5,450 bases of DNA, from NCBI GenBank assembly GCA_031367405.1, contig JANLPT010000073.1:1-5450 (forward strand), in the 5' to 3' direction. The notes beneath the pieces were generated by a model. That model was not told the origin of the DNA and ran no database searches. It saw only the letters and a program-made list of their open reading frames with translations. This document shows, piece after piece, positions 1 through 4,545 of this stretch. The first letter of the stretch is position 1. The number at the start of each line of letters is the position of its first letter. Made by a program: the position numbers and the translations under genes. The stretch comes from JALHNI01 sp031367405. Its GTDB lineage: Bacteria; Acidobacteriota; Terriglobia; Bryobacterales; Bryobacteraceae.

Positions 1-9
1 CCGGCGATG

Positions 10-26
10 CCCCCGTTCGGCGGGGG
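10..26. other. GC-rich hairpin at left edge
   Basis: CCCCCG (10-15) and CGGGGG (21-26) form a perfect 6-bp stem around a TTCGG loop. No T-tract follows, so it is not a canonical intrinsic terminator. It may belong to the 3' end of a gene left of the window, or may be no more than GC-rich spacer. No coding sequence can be supported in bases 1-103. Confidence 0.25.
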
Positions 27-58
27 GAGCGGCGCGGTTTCTGCTGCGGCAATACCCA

Positions 59-94
59 TCACGTCGTGACAAGGACAGCAGGAAGGCGTAGACT
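59..94 (+). promoter_or_regulatory. Candidate promoter and overlapping palindromic operator for the two-gene kinase module
   Basis: GTGACA (66-71, five of six matches to the sigma-70 -35 box) is followed by exactly 17 bp and then TAGACT (89-94, four of six matches to the -10 box). The palindrome TCACG-T-CGTGA (59-69) covers the -35 box, where a repressor would block transcription; autoregulation is common in toxin-antitoxin operons. A start site about 7 bp after the -10 box would fall near base 101, almost on the ATG at 104, which would make the message nearly leaderless and would exclude the GGAG at 96-99. The GGAG and this promoter are therefore partly in conflict, and only one may be used. 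Confidence 0.35.
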
Positions 95-103
95 CGGAGA
101 TAT

Positions 104-358
104 ATGGCATCAAATGGGAACAACGGTCGAAACGGTTCAGCTGACCTAAACGGTGTGACGTTTGCCAATGTGGACCTCGCCGACCGTGACTTGGTTGCCC
201 GCATTCGGGAGCGAGATCTTCAGGCGGCAGAAGTGAGAATCAAGGAAGCCGTTAGCCGTCTTCAACGGATGGGCATCATTGATGCGGAAGGCCGGCGCCT
301 GAACAAAGAACTCCCGCCTGACATGCGAGAGGATTCCCTTACGGACTTCGGCGGCTGA
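104..358 (+). CDS. Small charged protein, putative antitoxin partner of the downstream zeta-like kinase
   Basis: This is an 84-residue cytoplasmic protein without signal peptide or membrane segment. The first ~15 residues are Asn/Gly/Ser-rich and probably disordered. Residues ~25-56 are rich in Arg, Glu, Ala and Leu and look helical (for example RIRERDLQAAEVRIKEA). The C-terminal part, with LPPDMRED near residue 70 and the end DFGG, is acidic and Pro/Gly-containing. The ATG at 104 is the first start after an in-frame TAG at 89-91, and GGAG (96-99) lies 4 bases before it. The stop TGA (356-358) shares one base with the ATG of the kinase gene, so the two are probably translationally coupled. 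I do not recognise a named family and it does not resemble the epsilon antitoxin. The antitoxin role is inferred only from small size, order and overlap. It could instead be an accessory subunit of the kinase. Confidence 0.75.
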   Translation: MASNGNNGRNGSADLNGVTFANVDLADRDLVARIRERDLQAAEVRIKEAVSRLQRMGIIDAEGRRLNKELPPDMREDSLTDFGG

Positions 359-1002
359 TGCCACGCATGGTCGTGATTGCTGGCCCGCCTGGCGGAGGAA
401 AATCGACCGCCTTCCCGGCTGGCAGTTTTGAAGTGGAATTCTTCAACGCCGATGACCGCGCCGCGATGCTGAATGCCGGTTCGTATCGAGCGATCACTCC
501 AGCGGTCCGGGCGCAAGTCAATGCGCAGTTTGAGGCCTTCGTAAACGGGAACATCCGCGCAAAGAAGAGCTTCGCGTTCGAGACCACCTTGAGAACGGAC
601 ATCACCCTACGCCAAGCCGCTGAGGCGCAACGAAGCGGGTTTACGGTGACGATGAAGTACCTTGCCATGGGTAGCCTGCAAGATCACCTGTCTCGGGTTG
701 CCGCGCGGGCTGAAGGCGGCGGGCACGCGGCTTCCTCTACAACGCTTGGCAGGATATATGATGCGAGCCTGCGAAATCTCTCGCCCGCACTTCGCACCTT
801 AGATGATGTCGAAGTCTTTGACAGCGCGGCGTTTGGTAAGCGGCCACACCTCTTGTTGGAAAGTCTCAGAGGGAGGCTGACCTATATTACGCCAGATATT
901 CCCGAGTGGCTGACTACGGCGCTGAGGGGCACGAAGTTTGAGATTACGCCTCAGTTGCGGGCCGATGTTGAACGAGCCATTGACCGCGACTCCAGGTTTT
1001 GA
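358..1002 (+). CDS. Zeta-toxin-like P-loop kinase (COG4185 type, predicted ATPase)
   Basis: This is a 214-residue cytoplasmic protein. Residues 9-17 (GPPGGGKST) are a Walker A loop straight after the first beta strand, with K15 as the phosphate-binding lysine. It is followed by NAD (30-32), the FAFETT motif (72-77, acidic E75), a basic stretch SRVAARAEGGGH (112-123) and the conserved-looking RIYDASLRNL (132-141). This order matches the zeta-toxin / COG4185 kinase family, whose characterised members phosphorylate UDP-N-acetylglucosamine and so poison cell-wall precursor synthesis; whether this protein has that substrate is not shown. Length is near the family norm, with a short C-terminal tail after about residue 180. 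The ATG at 358 overlaps the upstream stop as TGATG and lacks its own clear Shine-Dalgarno, as expected for coupled translation; M4 (367) is an alternative start. All visible motifs are intact, so it is probably functional. Confidence 0.85.
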   Translation: MPRMVVIAGPPGGGKSTAFPAGSFEVEFFNADDRAAMLNAGSYRAITPAVRAQVNAQFEAFVNGNIRAKKSFAFETTLRTDITLRQAAEAQRSGFTVTMKYLAMGSLQDHLSRVAARAEGGGHAASSTTLGRIYDASLRNLSPALRTLDDVEVFDSAAFGKRPHLLLESLRGRLTYITPDIPEWLTTALRGTKFEITPQLRADVERAIDRDSRF

Positions 1003-1015
1003 GCGGTAGGACTAG

Positions 1016-1156
1016 CTAGCGCGCGGCCGCGGTTGCGGGACCTTTAACAGCGACCAGCGCATCCACGTGCCCCGCACCGGACTCTACACCTACGCAGACG
1101 GCGGCTTAGCCTGCGGCACAGGAATAGGTGTCAAAGCCGCTCACACCCAGGTTTAG
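1016..1156 (+). pseudogene. Possible C-terminal remnant of a lost gene
   Basis: After a TAG at 1013-1015 this frame stays open to a TAG at 1154-1156 and has no ATG. The reading contains RIHVPRTGLYTY followed by ADGGLACGTGIGVKAA, which looks more like folded protein than chance translation, and the frame differs from that of the kinase gene. I do not recognise the parent family. It may equally be a fortuitous open stretch in GC-rich DNA. Confidence 0.18.
1025..1045 (+). terminator. Weak candidate terminator after the kinase gene
   Basis: CCGC (1027-1030) and GCGG (1035-1038) form a 4-bp GC stem with a GGTT loop. GG (1025-1026) can pair with CC (1041-1042) across a 2-base bulge, and TTT follows at 1043-1045. 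It begins 23 bases after the kinase stop, the right place for a terminator of the two-gene unit. The short stem and only three T residues make it weak. Confidence 0.3.
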
Positions 1157-1173
1157 ATGCGACGCCTGGTAAA

Positions 1174-1203
1174 GTGTTAATTATAAGTAGGTTATGTGAT
1201 AAT
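1174..1203 (+). promoter_or_regulatory. AT-rich patch with extended -10 box; possible small-RNA promoter
   Basis: TGT-GATAAT (1195-1203) is an extended -10 element with five of six matches to TATAAT. The spaced -35 is poor (GTGTTA at 1174-1179, three of six). The patch stands out from its GC-rich surroundings. No gene starts downstream on this strand, but a transcript starting near 1210 would pass a CCTCCTCCTCC run (1237-1247) and reach a T6 tract (1254-1259), giving a hypothetical RNA of about 50 nt. There is no good hairpin before the T6 tract, so the RNA is speculative. Confidence 0.2.
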
Positions 1204-1403
1204 GTGGCGATTTCGGAAGGGTGCCGTGCCGCCAACCTCCTCCTCCCGCCGTCTTTTTTGACAAATAAAAGCCTCGATAGCGGGTAGCCCCGTGCATCTC
1301 CTGATCCTTGCCTTCGCCTCCCGTTCTCGCGGGCATTGATGGGTGTACCAAGACGACTGAATCCCGCGCGGCAGCGCTGGGAGTGCTCGAAAGAGGAAGA
1401 GTC

Positions 1404-2159
1404 TCAATAGTGCGCCAGCGGCGCTCGTTCCAGGGCCGCCCGGATCAGCGTTACCGCGTGAGCATTGTCCACACTGGCGGGCGTAGCGAAGGTCATGCCA
1501 TGCCTCCAGCTTTCGGGGGCCTCGGGATGCACACCCGTCAGGACGACGAAACCATTTCCAAAGGTTCCTTCGACGATGGCGGGCGTTCCATCGGGGTACT
1601 TGCCAATCGCGTCACCCCATCCGGTGAGTTGGGGGCCATCCTCCCAGTAGTGTTCAAGCATGCGGCCATCAGCCATGGCCACGGCCACCGGGGCCTTGCG
1701 GATGCCTTGATCAGCCGCAGAATAGAATTTGAACTGTACTCCGGACGTCAAGTTCAGGCTCATCGAGCCAGGCGGAAAGTGTCCAGCCAGAAAGGCGCCC
1801 GCGCAGATTCCGAGGTAGCTCACGCCACTCTTCACGGCGTTGCGAATGTTGGAAGTTGTGTGCGCGGTTAAGCTGTTTCCCATCCCGACAAAATTCCCAC
1901 CCGGAACGATCAACAGCCGATAACGTTGGAGATCTGCCGCGTCCATGCGGTTTAGTTGCTCTGAATCGGCCGTTGCGTAGACCAGGTTATTGGCCTTCAA
2001 GAGCGTTTCAATCGCGACGACATCGCCGCTAGACGTTCCGGTGCCGGTGAAAAGCAGGATCGGCGCTTTGCCGACTGTCCCGCTTCGGTTGCTGCACCCG
2101 GCAAGTTCGATGAGAACGGCGAAGAGCGCCGTGATCAGAATTCGCCTTTTCGCGTTCAT
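1404..2159 (-). CDS. BPL_N-like / class I glutamine-amidotransferase-like lipoprotein
   Basis: The protein has 251 residues when started at the ATG at 2159. This start gives a textbook lipoprotein signal: MNAKRR, a hydrophobic core, then LAGC (19-22) with C22 as the lipidated cysteine. The longer upstream open frame is out-of-phase shadow of the peptidase gene. The mature part has the alpha/beta fold of the biotin-protein-ligase N-terminal (BPL_N) / DJ-1-class I amidotransferase group: PILLFTGTGTSS (33-44), IVPGGNF (84-90), the nucleophile elbow GICAGA (117-122, C119) and HPE (211-213, H211 and E213), a possible Cys-His-Glu triad. No biotin-ligase catalytic domain follows, so a biotin role is not implied; the substrate is unknown. 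It lies 131 bp downstream of, and co-directional with, the M24 peptidase gene. No Shine-Dalgarno lies at normal distance; the start overlaps an upstream stop as ATGA, suggesting coupled translation. Confidence 0.82.
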   Translation of the reverse strand: MNAKRRILITALFAVLIELAGCSNRSGTVGKAPILLFTGTGTSSGDVVAIETLLKANNLVYATADSEQLNRMDAADLQRYRLLIVPGGNFVGMGNSLTAHTTSNIRNAVKSGVSYLGICAGAFLAGHFPPGSMSLNLTSGVQFKFYSAADQGIRKAPVAVAMADGRMLEHYWEDGPQLTGWGDAIGKYPDGTPAIVEGTFGNGFVVLTGVHPEAPESWRHGMTFATPASVDNAHAVTLIRAALERAPLAHY

Positions 2160-2290
2160 TGGATTTGCATAGCCCACTCCATTATTGACGGTACCGGGTT
2201 CCCTCCTCCGATCAAAAACTGCTCGACCGCATGGTTTGAGCGCACGCCAAAAAACATCGCGCAGGCAAGCCGCGTCCCGGAGGACTCGAA
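2156..2290 (-). other. In-frame post-stop ORF linking the peptidase and lipoprotein genes
   Basis: Directly after the peptidase TGA (2293-2291) the same frame stays open for 44 codons and ends at TGA 2158-2156, which overlaps the lipoprotein ATG (2159-2157) as ATGA. Internal ATGs could start 33-aa (2257) or 4-aa (2170) peptides. The last has GGAG (2180-2177) 6 bases before it, the only well-spaced Shine-Dalgarno in this gap. GGAGGAGG also occurs further upstream in the minus-strand reading, but too far from any start. Possible readings are a coupling leader peptide, a decayed C-terminal extension of the peptidase, or chance. Confidence 0.25.
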
Positions 2291-2307
2291 TCAGCCAAAA
2301 GGCTGAT
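2290..2307 (-). other. Stem-loop across the peptidase stop codon
   Basis: ATCAGCC and GGCTGAT form a perfect 7-bp stem with a 4-base loop that covers the last codons and the stop of the M24 gene. In the minus-strand RNA the loop is UUUU and no U-tract follows, so it is not a classical terminator. It could slow ribosomes at the stop or protect the 3' end of a processed message, or simply be chance. Confidence 0.3.
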
Positions 2308-3535
2308 CGATCGCCGGACTCTGCTTGGAAAAGAGGCGCGGGCCGTCCTCGGTGATGTAGAAACAGTCTTCGAGACGCACGCCGAATTCGCCGTAGATGG
2401 TGATCATGGGTTCGTCGCTGAAGCACATGCCGGCCGCGAGCGGGGTCTTGTTGCCACGCACTAAGTAAGTCCATTCGTGCATGTCGAGCCCGATGCCGTG
2501 GCCGGTGCGATGGGGCAGTCCGGGGACTTTGTAACCGGGGCCGAAGCCGGCATCGGTGATGACTTTGCGGGCGGCGAGATCGACGGCTTCGCACGGTGCG
2601 CCGGGCTTGGCGGCGGCCAGCGCGGCATCCTGCGCCTGGCGTTCCAAACTCCAGATCTGCTTCTGCCGGCTCGTCGGTTTGCCAAAGATCACGGTGCGGG
2701 TGATGTCGCTCTGGTAGCCTTCGACGCGGCAGCCATCGTCGATCTGCACGAAGTCACCCAAGGCCAGCTTCTGCGGCTGGATGCTGCCATGGGGGAAGGC
2801 GGTGTATTTGCCGAAGCTGACGGCCACCTCGCCTTGCACACCGAGCGCGCGATAAGCGGCCGTGATGTTACTCCGCAGCTCAAACTGCGTCATGCCTTCG
2901 CTTAAGGTGGCGAGGCTGGCGCGATAGGCGGCGATGGTGATGTCGTTGGCGCGTTGCATCAGCGCCAGTTCGGTGGCCGATTTGATCATGCGGCATCCGG
3001 CCGTCACCGGATCTGCACTGACGAATTGCAGGGCCGGCGCTTCCTTACGAATGCCGTCGAAGACCAAGAACCGCACGCGCTCTTCCATGCCCACGCGACC
3101 GGTGACGCCACGGTCTTTGAAGATCTGAGCGATGCGGGCGTAAGGGCTCTCGTCCTCTTCCCAGGTGCGAATATCTTTACCGAAGTGGATCACCTCGCGG
3201 GCGCGCGCTTCTTCAAAGGCGGGCACGACCCAGGCGAGGTCACCGCGGGCGGGCAGCACGACGCCGAAGGTCCGCTCGCTGCCGCCCCAGCGGGTGCCGG
3301 TGAAGTAATAAAGGCTGGATCCGCCTTCGAGGAAGATCGCGCTCAGGTTATTCTGGCGCATCAGAACGCGCGCCTTTTCAATCCGGGCGCGGCGTTCATC
3401 GCCGGTGATGGGCACGATGCCGGCGGTCATGGGCCGTAGATTGCGAATAGGCTCGGGCAGCGTTTGCGCCTCAACGGAAGGGCCGAGCAGAGGAGCGGCG
3501 GCAAGAGCCAGTAAATTGCGGCGGGGGATGTTCAT
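2291..3535 (-). CDS. Tat-exported M24 family metallopeptidase (Xaa-Pro aminopeptidase-like)
   Basis: The 414-residue protein starts with MNIPRRNLLALAAAPLL, a twin-arginine (R5-R6) signal with a hydrophobic core; cleavage is likely near residue 23 (VEA). Residues ~45-175 form the N-terminal creatinase/prolidase-type domain and ~185-400 the pita-bread catalytic domain. All five metal ligands are visible: D266 and D277 (in IDDGCRVEGYQSDITRT), H346 (in HRTGHGIGL), E375 (SDEP) and E389 (GVRLED). H342 and H353 match two further active-site histidines of E. coli PepP. The family uses two metal ions, usually Mn or Co, to release an N-terminal residue before proline. Here it would act folded in the periplasm, probably on peptides taken up as nutrients. 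The SDEPM after the fourth ligand differs from the common EPG. The ATG at 3535 has no clear Shine-Dalgarno but gives the complete Tat signal. The lipoprotein gene follows on the same strand. Confidence 0.92.
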   Translation of the reverse strand: MNIPRRNLLALAAAPLLGPSVEAQTLPEPIRNLRPMTAGIVPITGDERRARIEKARVLMRQNNLSAIFLEGGSSLYYFTGTRWGGSERTFGVVLPARGDLAWVVPAFEEARAREVIHFGKDIRTWEEDESPYARIAQIFKDRGVTGRVGMEERVRFLVFDGIRKEAPALQFVSADPVTAGCRMIKSATELALMQRANDITIAAYRASLATLSEGMTQFELRSNITAAYRALGVQGEVAVSFGKYTAFPHGSIQPQKLALGDFVQIDDGCRVEGYQSDITRTVIFGKPTSRQKQIWSLERQAQDAALAAAKPGAPCEAVDLAARKVITDAGFGPGYKVPGLPHRTGHGIGLDMHEWTYLVRGNKTPLAAGMCFSDEPMITIYGEFGVRLEDCFYITEDGPRLFSKQSPAIDQPFG

Positions 3536-3642
3536 GACAGGATGTTGGTTAGGATAGCGTGGTTCCGATGCCTTACTAAGGGGCCTAAGGTAAATCCCTG
3601 ACTGTAGGCGAAGCGTCTTACGCCGATTAACTCAACATAGCC
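3536..3642. promoter_or_regulatory. Divergent intergenic region with repeated CTAAGG half-sites and a bulged hairpin
   Basis: This 107-bp gap separates the divergently transcribed peptidase (-) and PEP-CTERM (+) genes and should hold both promoters; I see no strong sigma-70 match for either. CCTTA-C-TAAGG (3571-3581) is a perfect inverted repeat, and a second CTAAGG (3585-3590) repeats the right arm 9 bp on, as a possible regulator site. GGCGAAG (3607-3613) pairs with CTT-A-CGCC (3617-3624), with one bulged A and a CGT loop, 18 bases before the PEP-CTERM start; it could be a 5'-leader structure. Neither start codon has a recognisable Shine-Dalgarno. Confidence 0.4.
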
Positions 3643-4374
3643 ATGTTGAGACGAATCCCATTCCTGTTGACTACGCTCCTCCTGATTGCCTCGTGGGGTC
3701 AGGCGACACCGCTGCGGTTGGACTATACGAAATCCTGGAGTTCGAACGGAATCGTCTACTACACGTTCACGCTGGCGCTCGAGAACGGGGACAACTCGTG
3801 GGTGCCGGGACAAGGGTGGGGATGGCTGATTTTTGGCGATAGCCCGTCGCTGGGGGGCAGCCCTTTCAACGATTTTACGCTCGACGGAGGATTGTTGGGG
3901 GTAGGGCCGTGGAACACACTGACGACGTCGAGCGGGTCGCATAACGGGCCGACTTTGGGGCCGGTGACGGACTTTTGGATCCCGTCCAGCGTAGGCGAAT
4001 TTCTCACCTGGCATGGATATTCTAGTAGCAATGTGGCGGATGGCTCGTTGTATTTCAGTACTTTCTTTACGCAAGACGGAGCGATCGCGGCCGATATGGT
4101 CGCCGCGAACAATCTGTTTCCCGACGCAAGTTTTCCGAATAGTCCGGCATTTGTGCCGGCGGCACCGGCGAGAAGTAGTTCGTCCAGCAGTAGTTCGTCC
4201 AGCAGCAGTTCTTCGAGCAGCAGTTCGTCCAGTAGCAGCTCCAGCTCCAGTTCTGGGGGTGACGAATTGTTTATCCAGACGTCGGCACTCGTCGCGACGC
4301 CTGAGCCAGGCACGTTGGGATTGGTCAGCTTGGCGCTGTTAGCCGTCGCCTGGCACCGGACGCGGCGAATTTAG
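3643..4374 (+). CDS. Secreted PEP-CTERM sorting-domain protein with a poly-serine linker
   Basis: The 243-residue protein has a Sec signal peptide (MLRRIPFLLTTLLLIASWGQA, cleavage probably after A21). A ~150-residue aromatic, Gly/Ser/Trp-rich beta-type domain (~22-170) follows, with no motif I recognise. Next come an Ala/Pro hinge, 27 consecutive serines (178-204), the linker GGDELFIQTS and the C-terminal PEP-CTERM signal: TPEPGTLG (219-226), a hydrophobic helix (~225-237) and the basic end RTRRI (239-243). In this system an exosortase/archaeosortase-type enzyme (EpsH family) recognises the PEP motif and processes the protein at the membrane; such proteins accompany exopolysaccharide in biofilm-forming Gram-negatives. 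No exosortase gene lies in this window. The serine run resembles a glycosylatable spacer holding the domain away from the membrane (inference). The ATG at 3643 is chosen because it gives the complete signal peptide. Confidence 0.9.
   Translation: MLRRIPFLLTTLLLIASWGQATPLRLDYTKSWSSNGIVYYTFTLALENGDNSWVPGQGWGWLIFGDSPSLGGSPFNDFTLDGGLLGVGPWNTLTTSSGSHNGPTLGPVTDFWIPSSVGEFLTWHGYSSSNVADGSLYFSTFFTQDGAIAADMVAANNLFPDASFPNSPAFVPAAPARSSSSSSSSSSSSSSSSSSSSSSSSSSSGGDELFIQTSALVATPEPGTLGLVSLALLAVAWHRTRRI
4174..4248 (+). repeat. Degenerate 15-bp tandem repeat encoding poly-serine
   Basis: Five 15-bp units, each five Ser codons: AGTAGTTCGTCCAGC twice exactly (4174-4188, 4189-4203), then AGCAGTTCTTCGAGC, AGCAGTTCGTCCAGT and AGCAGCTCCAGCTCC. 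Two more Ser codons (AGT, TCT) complete the 27-residue run. Five of the six serine codons are used (TCA is absent). The pattern suggests growth by unit duplication followed by synonymous drift, so the amino acid has been kept while the DNA diverged. The tract may vary in length between strains. Confidence 0.85.
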
Positions 4375-4545
4375 CATCGGCTGACCGAAACGCTACCATG
4401 CGTGAGTGTCTCACCCCGCCCAGTTTTCCCTGCGGAATCGCCCGTCAAAAGAGACCATCTCGTACCGAACATTGACAGAGCGGTTCGTCTAGTGGGTATA
4501 AGTTCCTGGCAAGTTTACAGCGAAGCGGAGCCCGTATGTTGGCGT
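4375..4545. other. Convergent intergenic gap with two weak hairpins
   Basis: The gap lies between the ends of the PEP-CTERM (+) and PQQ-propeller (-) genes. GTGAG-TGT-CTCAC (4402-4414) is a 5-bp hairpin 28 bases after the PEP-CTERM stop, with TTTT only 10 bases later (4424-4427). In the opposite direction, GAGA-TGG-TCTC followed directly by TTTT (minus strand, 4461-4447) is a short candidate terminator for the propeller gene. Both are weak. No gene is supported here. Confidence 0.35.

Larger units (their letters stand above)
1003..1403. other. Intergenic region without a convincing gene
   Basis: This 401-bp stretch separates the kinase module (+) from the 3' end of the lipoprotein gene (-), so it lies between convergent ends. 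It holds CGCGGCCGCG (1022-1031, perfect palindrome), a weak terminator-like hairpin (1025-1045), an ORF remnant (1016-1156), an AT-rich patch with a promoter-like extended -10 (1174-1203) and a T6 tract (1254-1259). Near the lipoprotein stop, CCC-GCGC (1363-1369) pairs with GCGC-T-GGG (1374-1381) around a GGCA loop with one bulged T. It could mark the 3' end of the minus-strand transcript, although no U-tract follows in either direction. Confidence 0.6.

Noticed and set aside
1015..1031. GCTAGC and CGCGGCCGCG palindromes as an attachment or cloning-type junction
   Set aside because: Short palindromes of this kind are expected in GC-rich DNA; no matching repeat, integrase or target duplication is visible in the window.
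1237..1247. GGAGGAGGAGG on the minus strand as a strong Shine-Dalgarno
   Set aside because: The only nearby start is a TTG with no spacer, and the resulting 34-codon frame does not look like protein.
1258..1263. Perfect TTGACA -35 box
   Set aside because: No acceptable -10 box lies 15-19 bp downstream (the sequence there is GC-rich) and no gene follows on this strand.
1192..1407. Minus-strand 71-codon frame just after the lipoprotein stop
   Set aside because: It begins only at a TTG inside the end of the lipoprotein gene, is Arg-rich and irregular, and has no ribosome binding site or family resemblance.
1308..1871. Long plus-strand open frame of 187 codons
   Set aside because: It is antisense to the lipoprotein gene, whose frame carries a lipobox, nucleophile elbow and HPE motif; the antisense translation shows no domain-like pattern.
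2160..2594. N-terminal extension of the lipoprotein frame up to 2594
   Set aside because: It overlaps the peptidase gene out of phase with Arg/Pro-rich, non-protein-like sequence, while the ATG at 2159 begins a perfect lipoprotein signal.
2477..2905. Plus-strand frame of 142 codons inside the peptidase gene, and a similar one at 2954-3439
   Set aside because: Both are antisense shadows of the M24 gene, whose five metal ligands are intact.
3759..4313. Minus-strand frame with repeated LLLDELLL-like units, suggestive of a leucine-rich repeat
   Set aside because: It is the complement of the poly-serine minisatellite; the plus strand carries the signal peptide and PEP-CTERM motif.
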